This document shows positions 1 through 4,339 of a DNA stretch of 8,879 nucleotides, one piece after another. A model generated the notes under the pieces. It was given only the letters and a program-made list of their open reading frames with translations. It was not told the origin of the DNA and searched no databases. Source of the stretch: Saprospirales bacterium (GTDB lineage Bacteria; Bacteroidota; Bacteroidia; Chitinophagales; JADJOU01); assembly GCA_947461165.1 (NCBI GenBank), contig CANHJR010000034.1, positions 1-8,879 of the forward strand, read 5' to 3'. Numbering within the stretch: position 1 is the first letter of the stretch; each line of letters starts with the position of its first letter. Made by a program: the position numbers and the translations under genes.

Positions 1-3
1 CAT
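1..3 (-). CDS. Start codon of a probable second HTH regulator gene running off the left edge
   Basis: Bases 1-3 read ATG on the minus strand. The sequence just upstream of this ATG (positions 1-96) aligns base for base, with few indels, to the sequence upstream of the HTH gene that starts at 1306, and the two ATG codons fall in the same alignment column. I infer that a paralogue of that HTH gene begins here and continues outside the window. Only the start codon is visible, so the product is a prediction from context and not a reading of the protein. Confidence 0.35.
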
Positions 4-40
4 ATAAATTTAATTAGTAATATTTAACATTATTTATTTA

Positions 41-69
41 GCAAATGCTTAAACAATTCTAGCAAATGC
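41..69 (-). promoter_or_regulatory. Paired GCAAATGC direct repeats, copy A
   Basis: GCAAATGC occurs at 41-48 and again at 62-69, separated by 13 bp, so the period is 21 bp or two helical turns. The same pair with the same spacer length is present at 1343-1371. Two same-face direct repeats about 21 bp apart are the usual geometry of LytTR-type response-regulator sites (AgrA, for example). The neighbouring response-regulator remnant fits that idea, but an HTH dimer pair binding the GCA-AA-TGC half-dyads is equally possible. The binding protein is inference. Confidence 0.6.
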
Positions 70-80
70 ATAATTTCTTA

Positions 81-286
81 TTATAGCTTATCAAAATTAG
101 GGCCATCATTGAGCTCAATATCGAGAAAACAAAGTCTGGCTTTCGTTCATTTATATATTGAACCGCATCGACTATGGGATCTAACAATGCTTTTATATCT
201 ATCGGTAGCCAATTGTTAGATTTGATTATACTCTGCAGCACATTGATGCATCGCACTTCGTCTTCGATTATAATACACCTTGTCAT
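81..286 (-). pseudogene. Response-regulator receiver domain, frameshifted and truncated
   Basis: The reading frame from ATG at 286 gives a typical receiver start: TRCIIIEDEV with the acidic pocket at residues 8-10, later KPDFVF. At the run of A at 126-129 one base appears to be missing. Restoring it gives LDIELNDG, which contains the expected phospho-acceptor Asp, and the frame then ends at TAA (81-83) right after DKL. The rest of the receiver and any output domain (LytTR would be expected beside this kind of kinase) are absent. The ATG overlaps the kinase stop as ATGA, a translationally coupled arrangement typical of kinase-regulator pairs. Without correction the open frame runs on to 59 as nonsense. 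It is almost certainly non-functional. Confidence 0.8.
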
Positions 287-809
287 AGATTCTTTAGATT
301 TAAAAAAATGGATACTTGAGTTTTATGTTTATTGTCTTCTAATGATTTCATTATATAGTGAATGTCTAAATTATATGAATGGTCGCATATTTCTATTCGT
401 TCATTGATGATGTCAATAGCCAAAGAGCTATGATCATTCTTACTCGAATCGTTATACTTATTTTTTGTATCAATTTTGATGCCATTATGTCGTAGATCAA
501 AAACTAAATGGTTATTTTCTTCATTTACATTAAAATATAATTTTCCTTGAACCTCTAATTTTCCAATTTTTCCATGTCGAATTACACTTTCAAAAATTGG
601 CTGTAAAATCATCGTCGGTATTTGAATATGATTGTATTTTTCGGTATTCAAATCTTTGATAAAATAAAATTGATTATCAAATCGCATTCGTTCCAGTTCG
701 AAATAGATGTCTATCAATTGATTTCATCGTTCAATTTGACAAATTCATTTTTAGAATTATATGAAGCAAGACAGACGAGTTTGGCTAATTTGCTGAGACA
801 GTATTGAGT
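283..809 (-). pseudogene. LytS/YehU-type sensor histidine kinase remnant 1
   Basis: Two frames together give the C-terminal part of a His_kinase (PF06580-like) plus HATPase protein. Positions 809-722 encode CLSKLAKLV, then YNSKNEFVKLNDEIN up to a stop. A shift near 720 continues as IDIYFELERMRF, IPTMILQPIFESVIRHG and AIDIINERIE to the stop at 283-285. The QxxPHFxFN phospho-acceptor motif and all of the N-terminal sensor are missing. In the downstream frame (counted from TTG at 717) the N-box reads ESVIRHG, with Ser44 where Asn is expected, and the DNGxG box reads RHNGIK. The remnant follows the HTH gene by about 90 bp and overlaps the response-regulator start. An alternative, that 283-717 is a functional small ATPase-like protein, seems unlikely given the lost ATP-binding residues. 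Confidence 0.8.
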
Positions 810-901
810 CTATTCTGCATGTCCATATTTTCTCGGTTCAGATTGGGATCAGGCTTCAAAATAGCCTATGTAGCGGCTAACCCTTTGCACATTTTTATTT
901 T

Positions 902-1306
902 TTACAGGCTGTTTTCCCAGAAGGTTCTATACTGGAACTCCTTTTTTTCAAGCATACTTAGCTTTTCTTCTAGATGTAAAATTATTTTTTTTTGAGTGTC
1001 AATCGTATATCTTAAATCAGCCTCTAAAGACTTTGAATTGGCGCAAGCACTACATTTTCCATCACTCGTTAGATAGTCATCAACTTGTTGAATTTGGCTC
1101 TTATACATTTCACCTTCCTCTGTGATTAACCATTCTGGATTCAGCTCCGGAAAACATTTTAAGCATTTGCGTAAAAAATCTTGTGATATTTTATAATTAC
1201 GCCGAATTATGGAATGAATAGTATTTCTTTTGAGGTCAATTTTTCGCTCTAATTCGGAAATATTTATTTTTTCTTTTTCTAGTAAGGCATTGATAATCTT
1301 TGACAT
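902..1306 (-). CDS. HTH (XRE/CI-like) transcriptional regulator with C-terminal coiled coil
   Basis: A 134-aa DNA-binding protein. Residues 1-45 form the helix-turn-helix region, with ISELERKIDLKRNTIHSIIR around 16-35 as the likely turn and recognition helices. Residues 52-67 read FPELNPEWLITEEGEM, a block seen after the HTH in many phage-repressor-like regulators of Bacteroidota. A CSAC pair lies at 85-88, and about 91-124 is charged and heptad-like, probably a dimerising coiled coil. No peptidase or ligand domain is visible. I choose ATG at 1306 over the in-frame TTG at 1315 because the homologous region at the left edge keeps the ATG (1-3) but has TAA where the TTG would be. It is the only intact gene of this locus and lies behind paired GCAAATGC sites, so autoregulation is plausible. 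The target genes are unknown. A run of nine A in the coding strand (985-993) encodes QKKI. Confidence 0.85.
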   Translation of the reverse strand: MSKIINALLEKEKINISELERKIDLKRNTIHSIIRRNYKISQDFLRKCLKCFPELNPEWLITEEGEMYKSQIQQVDDYLTSDGKCSACANSKSLEADLRYTIDTQKKIILHLEEKLSMLEKKEFQYRTFWENSL

Positions 1307-1398
1307 ATAAATCAATTGATAATATTTAACACTGCTATTATGGCAAATGCCTTGACAAATCTAGCAAATGCCTTATTTTATATTATAAGTTATTAAAA
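1304..1398 (-). repeat. Copy B of a duplicated promoter region
   Basis: This stretch is the partner of 1-96. It contains the ATG of the HTH gene at its left end, the two GCAAATGC sites, a TATTATA block and a closing AAAA at 1395-1398. Immediately beyond the AAAA comes the 3' end of kinase remnant 2, whereas copy A has a response-regulator remnant at the same place. The region therefore serves as the promoter of the HTH gene at 902-1306. Confidence 0.8.
1343..1371 (-). promoter_or_regulatory. Paired GCAAATGC direct repeats, copy B, upstream of the HTH gene
   Basis: GCAAATGC lies at 1343-1350 and 1364-1371 with a 13-bp spacer, 37 bp and more upstream of the HTH start. The spacer contains TAGATTTG on the minus strand (1356-1363), which fits the Bacteroidota -7 consensus TAnnTTTG, but I see no -33 element at the right distance, and copy A has TAGAATTG there. 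The exact keeping of both 8-mers and of the spacing, while neighbouring bases have drifted, argues for a protein-binding site. Confidence 0.6.
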
Positions 1399-1683
1399 CG
1401 AATACTTGAGTTTTATATTCATTGTTTTCTAAGGATTTCATTTTATATCGAATGTCTAATTTATAGGAATGGTTGTCTGGTTTCTATTTGTTCATTAGGT
1501 ATATCAATAGCCATAAAACGAGGATCATTCGGACTCGACTCTTTTTACTTCTGTGTCACATCAATTCTGATGCCATAAACTCGTATATCAAAAAATAAAT
1601 GTTTACTTTCTTTATATACAGTAGGTTATATTTATCCTTAACCCTCCCGTTGTCCAATTTTTTCATATCGAATCGCATTTTCT
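1399..1683 (-). pseudogene. Sensor histidine kinase remnant 2 (second copy of 305-595)
   Basis: The nucleotide sequence is clearly homologous to about 305-595, roughly 80% identical by eye over the first 110 aligned bases. Minus-strand translation gives recognisable blocks: DIRVYGIRID, then a stop, MAIDIPNEQIE, another stop after a frameshift, and LDIRYKMKSLENN before KTQV. These match DLRHNGIKID, LAIDIINERIE and LDIHYIMKSLEDN of remnant 1. It has at least two in-frame stops and a frameshift and lacks everything upstream of the ATPase region. Similarity ends near 1683. The 3' end runs straight into the promoter duplicate, with no response-regulator sequence left between them. Confidence 0.8.
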
Positions 1684-1793
1684 TGATACATTTACATTAG
1701 CGCTATTAAGTTTGTACTTCTAAATAAATTATTGATTTTGAAGTAAATCGATACTATTAGAGTGTCAAATCTTCGCGTTTGATTCTTGTTTTT

Positions 1794-1801
1794 TACTTTT
1801 G
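1794..1801 (+). promoter_or_regulatory. Possible -7 element (TACTTTTG) of the lipoprotein gene
   Basis: TACTTTTG fits the Bacteroidota sigma-A -7 consensus TAnnTTTG and lies 25 bp before the first ATG of the lipoprotein gene. The nearest TTTG upstream (1778-1781) is only 12 bp away, shorter than the usual spacing of about 19-21 bp, so the assignment is weak. Nothing else was recognised in 1684-1826. Confidence 0.3.
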
Positions 1802-1826
1802 AATTTCTATGGTTGCAATAAAATAA

Positions 1827-2447
1827 ATGGTCTTGAAGCCTAAACGAACGAACATGTACATCAAAATAGCTGTTTTACAGATCTTCATTTGTTTTATTTT
1901 TTTTTCATGCAAGGTGTCAGAACGAATTCCGCCGCAAATGGATGTGATCTCCGTGATAAAAAGAACCTGTGATTCATCCCGAAAAATAAACCATTTCTTC
2001 TCCTTACATGCTGGCGAAGTAATTCCTATGACTTATCGGAAACTTGCAGTCATCAATTCTGTCAATGGCAATAATCCAACATACGACCCACAAGAGAAAC
2101 TCAAACTTGAAGCCCTCAATCAATGTGCTGATGGGATCATTCAATTGATGAGATTCAACTCAAGAGGCAATTTTGGAGTTAAATCAAGCATGGAATGTGA
2201 GATTCAGAAAGAATCCTATCCTGTCAATGCCTATACCGCTCTCGCCGTGGAAATCATCAATCGTGACAGCATCCAATATCTGCGTTCAGATTCTGCAATT
2301 GTCAAAAAATGGAACCAAATGGCCGATGCTAGGATAAGAAAAGCATCCGCTTGCCAGGAATGTGAATTGAAAAAAGGACCCAAGGGGCTAATCATTGGGC
2401 TAGGTGGAATTGGTGGTTTATTCTTCCTGCTTACCCTTTTGCGCTAG
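1827..2447 (+). CDS. Putative lipoprotein with C-terminal transmembrane segment, function unknown
   Basis: A 206-aa protein of no family I recognise. It begins with a short basic stretch, a hydrophobic core (IAVLQIFICFIFF) and a lipobox-like FFSC, which makes Cys28 the probable lipidation site and predicts export and anchoring by signal peptidase II. A second ATG at 1854 (residue 10) would give a shorter, equally good signal peptide; no Shine-Dalgarno sequence decides between them. The middle, about 30-180, is mixed and soluble-looking, with Cys101, Cys124 and a CQEC pair near 176-179. The last 22 residues are Gly-rich and hydrophobic (GLIIGLGGIGGLFFLL) and end LLR, a likely membrane helix. 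A lipid anchor at one end and a membrane helix at the other is unusual. Its stop overlaps that of lpxD, which runs towards it. A nine-T run lies in the signal-peptide codons. Confidence 0.7.
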   Translation: MVLKPKRTNMYIKIAVLQIFICFIFFSCKVSERIPPQMDVISVIKRTCDSSRKINHFFSLHAGEVIPMTYRKLAVINSVNGNNPTYDPQEKLKLEALNQCADGIIQLMRFNSRGNFGVKSSMECEIQKESYPVNAYTALAVEIINRDSIQYLRSDSAIVKKWNQMADARIRKASACQECELKKGPKGLIIGLGGIGGLFFLLTLLR

Positions 2448-3460
2448 AGCTTAGATTTTTCCAATTGAATAATTCGTTCTAAAATTTCAGGAAGTCTCTT
2501 GATAAGGGCTTGAGCCTTGAGCATAGGTGTGTATTCCCAAGCTGGAGTGCCAGTGACAGTGCTATCTTCTTTCAATGATTTTGAAACACCGCTTTTTGCA
2601 TTGATGCGGCTTCGATCACCTATATGGATATGGCCTACGATACCGGCCTGACCACCTATCATGACCTGATTTCCGATTTTGGCACTTCCCGAGATTCCTG
2701 TTTGGGCAGCGATCACAGTATTGCGACCGATGACGACATTGTGCGCTATTTGAATGAGGTTATCTAGTTTGGTTCCAGACATGATTTTGGTGCTGCCCAT
2801 GGTTGCTCGATCAATGACCGTATTAGCACCTACTTCGATACTTTCCTCGAGAATGACATTGCCTATTTGAGGTATTTTGTTGTAGGAGCCGTCGGCAGTT
2901 GGTGCAAATCCAAATCCATCACTACCGATCACAACCCCAGAATGAAGAATACAGTGATCACCTATAATACAATCTTCATATATCTTAACACCAGAGTGTA
3001 TGATTACGTTTTTTCCTATTTTGACATTTTTCCCAATAAATACGTGAGGAAAAATTTTAGTACCCGATCCTATCGATGCATTATCTGAGACATAGGCAAA
3101 ATTAGCAATAAAAACATCGTGATCAATGACTGCAGATTTGCTGATATGAGCTCCTTCTTCAATTCCTTGATTGGTAATTTTCTTTTGATAAAATTCCAGT
3201 AATTTCGCGGCAGCCTCATAGGGGTTTGAACAGTGAATTAAGGTCGTGGACTCAGGTACATTGTGGCTGAAATCATTAGATACAAGAATGATCGAAGCTT
3301 TTGTATTGGCTAAATATTCTGCATATTTCTCATTGGCAAAGAAGCAAATACTCTCGGCTGTGGCTTCTTCTATTTTGTCAAATTTGGAAATGGTCGCGTC
3401 TTCATTACCTGCGACTCGACCAGCGATCAATCCTGCTATTTCTTTGGCTTTATATTGCAT
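2444..3460 (-). CDS. lpxD: UDP-3-O-acylglucosamine N-acyltransferase
   Basis: This enzyme transfers a 3-hydroxyacyl chain from acyl carrier protein to the 2-amino group of UDP-3-O-acyl-glucosamine, the third step of lipid A synthesis, in the cytoplasm. The 338 residues match the usual family length. Residues 1-100 form the N-terminal uridine-binding domain (FFANEKYAEYL near 40-50), and about 105-310 are hexapeptide repeats of a left-handed beta-helix. The signature GSDGFGFAP is at 189-197. LDNLIQIAHNV carries the catalytic histidine, His240 (His239 in E. coli). The C-terminal 28 residues form an amphipathic helix. The start at 3460 fits family length, and a TACATTTG -7 element sits only 4 bp upstream, so the transcript may be nearly leaderless. 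No other lipid A gene is adjacent, although lpxD often sits with lpxC/fabZ and lpxA in this phylum, so this could be a second, specialised copy. Confidence 0.93.
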   Translation of the reverse strand: MQYKAKEIAGLIAGRVAGNEDATISKFDKIEEATAESICFFANEKYAEYLANTKASIILVSNDFSHNVPESTTLIHCSNPYEAAAKLLEFYQKKITNQGIEEGAHISKSAVIDHDVFIANFAYVSDNASIGSGTKIFPHVFIGKNVKIGKNVIIHSGVKIYEDCIIGDHCILHSGVVIGSDGFGFAPTADGSYNKIPQIGNVILEESIEVGANTVIDRATMGSTKIMSGTKLDNLIQIAHNVVIGRNTVIAAQTGISGSAKIGNQVMIGGQAGIVGHIHIGDRSRINAKSGVSKSLKEDSTVTGTPAWEYTPMLKAQALIKRLPEILERIIQLEKSKL

Positions 3461-3464
3461 AAAG

Positions 3465-3472
3465 CAAATGTA
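3465..3472 (-). promoter_or_regulatory. Probable -7 element of lpxD (TACATTTG)
   Basis: Read on the minus strand this is TACATTTG, a match to TAnnTTTG, ending 4 bp before the lpxD ATG. No TTTG is found 19-21 bp upstream; that position falls inside the inverted repeat 3489-3512. A repressor or activator bound to the repeat would therefore cover the -33 region. Confidence 0.4.
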
Positions 3473-3488
3473 AACTTTTTTGATTAAT

Positions 3489-3512
3489 TAGTTGCATTGC
3501 AAAATGCAACTA
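3489..3512. promoter_or_regulatory. Perfect inverted repeat, candidate operator between lpxD and the crotonase gene
   Basis: Ten-base arms TAGTTGCATT and AATGCAACTA flank a GCAA centre. It lies in the 111-bp divergent promoter region, 16 bp from the lpxD -7 element and 33 bp from the crotonase -7 element. The TTGCA...TGCAA dyad resembles operators of MarR-family and related dimeric winged-helix regulators. As RNA it could also fold into a hairpin with a GNRA-type loop, but its position in the promoter and the lack of a following T-run favour an operator over a terminator. No regulator gene of that type is in the window. Confidence 0.6.
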
Positions 3513-3545
3513 CAATTTTGCAAATGACCTATTCAGATTGTTTTC

Positions 3546-3553
3546 TACATTTG
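3546..3553 (+). promoter_or_regulatory. Probable -7 element of the crotonase gene (TACATTTG)
   Basis: TACATTTG is identical to the -7 candidate facing lpxD and ends 18 bp before the crotonase ATG, leaving a leader of roughly 12 nt. The nearest TTTG upstream (3517-3520) is 25 bp away, longer than the normal spacing, so the -33 element is uncertain. Confidence 0.4.
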
Positions 3554-3571
3554 TGACAAATTAGAATTAGA

Positions 3572-4339
3572 ATGGTAATTACAGCAATTAATGGTCAAGT
3601 TGGTTATGTCATCCTCAATCGTCTTGAGAAAAAAAATGCCTTCAATCCTGAAATGATTCAGGCCATCAAAGATGCATTCATCGACTTGGAAGCGAACCCA
3701 ATTGTCAAGGTTGTGGTGCTTTCATCGTTTAGTGATGTGTTCTGTGCAGGGGCCGATCTGGAGTATTTGAAGCAATTGCAGTTTAATTCCTTTGAAGAAA
3801 ATTTGAAAGATTCGGAAGTGGTCAAGAGCCTCTTTGAATTGATCTATACTTACCCAAAAATAACCATCGCCCAAGTGGAAGGTCATGCCATCGCAGGAGG
3901 ATCTGGTTTGGCGACGGCCTGTGATTTTTGTTATGCTGTGCCAGAAGCTAAGTTTGGATATACCGAAGTGCGCATCGGATTTACACCTGCGATCGTTTCT
4001 GTATTTCTCATTCGAAAAATTGGTGAAGCAAAGGCTAGAGAGTTATTGCTTTCTGGTAAGTTGATTTCTTCATCACATGCTCATCACATCGGAATGATTT
4101 CAGAGGTTTTTGAGCCTGCCGAGATCAAAGAAAAAGTGGCAGAAATAGCCTCTGAGCTGGCGCGGGTCACGAGTGCTGAATCTATTCTCATGACCAAGAG
4201 TTTATTGAGTGAGCTTTATGACAAGTCACTCCCAGATGCTATGAACTTAGGCGCTCTGTACAATGCAAAAATGAGAGAAACAGCTGATTTTAAAAAAGGA
4301 ATCACTTCCTTTATCAATAAAGAAAAACTAACCTGGTAG
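3572..4339 (+). CDS. Crotonase-family enoyl-CoA hydratase, methylglutaconyl-CoA hydratase-like
   Basis: The 255-aa length is normal for a single-domain crotonase. The two oxyanion-hole segments are CAGADL at 58-63 and AIAGGSGLATACD at 106-118. FGYTEVRIGFTPAIV at 128-142 supplies a glutamate, Glu132, at the place of the second catalytic Glu (Glu164 of rat hydratase). The first catalytic Glu position (Glu144 in rat) is Gly112 here, a pattern found in several LiuC-like and isomerase-like members. The GFTPAIV block and the RKIGEAKARELLLSGKLIS segment resemble proteins annotated as methylglutaconyl-CoA hydratase (leucine degradation) in Bacteroidota, but the exact acyl-CoA substrate cannot be read from the sequence. 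The enzyme should be cytoplasmic. The gene is monocistronic here: it diverges from lpxD across a shared operator-like repeat and overlaps the glycosyltransferase gene tail-to-tail by 12 bp. Confidence 0.88.
   Translation: MVITAINGQVGYVILNRLEKKNAFNPEMIQAIKDAFIDLEANPIVKVVVLSSFSDVFCAGADLEYLKQLQFNSFEENLKDSEVVKSLFELIYTYPKITIAQVEGHAIAGGSGLATACDFCYAVPEAKFGYTEVRIGFTPAIVSVFLIRKIGEAKARELLLSGKLISSSHAHHIGMISEVFEPAEIKEKVAEIASELARVTSAESILMTKSLLSELYDKSLPDAMNLGALYNAKMRETADFKKGITSFINKEKLTW

Larger units (their letters stand above)
1..96 (-). repeat. Copy A of a duplicated promoter region
   Basis: This stretch is a diverged duplicate of 1304-1398. Shared blocks in order on the plus strand are CATATAAAT, TAATATTTAAC, GCAAATGC, TCTAGCAAATGC, TTATTATA or TATTATA, and a closing AAAA. 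There is one single-base indel before the first GCAAATGC. Similarity stops at the AAAA near 93-96, where copy A continues into the response-regulator remnant and copy B into the end of a kinase remnant. It lies between the broken response regulator and the predicted HTH start at 1-3, so it should act as that gene's promoter region. Confidence 0.8.

Noticed and set aside
1313..1315. TTG start for the HTH gene
   Set aside because: The duplicated promoter at the left edge has TAA at the same codon and keeps only the ATG, so ATG at 1306 is the better start.
1354..1388. A plus-strand sigma-70-like promoter (TTGACA at 1353-1358 with an AT-rich -10)
   Set aside because: It points into pseudogene DNA with no gene behind it for 450 bp, the TTGACA is not kept in copy A, and such promoters are not the norm in Bacteroidota.
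3489..3512. Inverted repeat as an intrinsic terminator
   Set aside because: It lies between two divergent starts, so no transcript needs ending there, and no T-run follows the stem on either strand.
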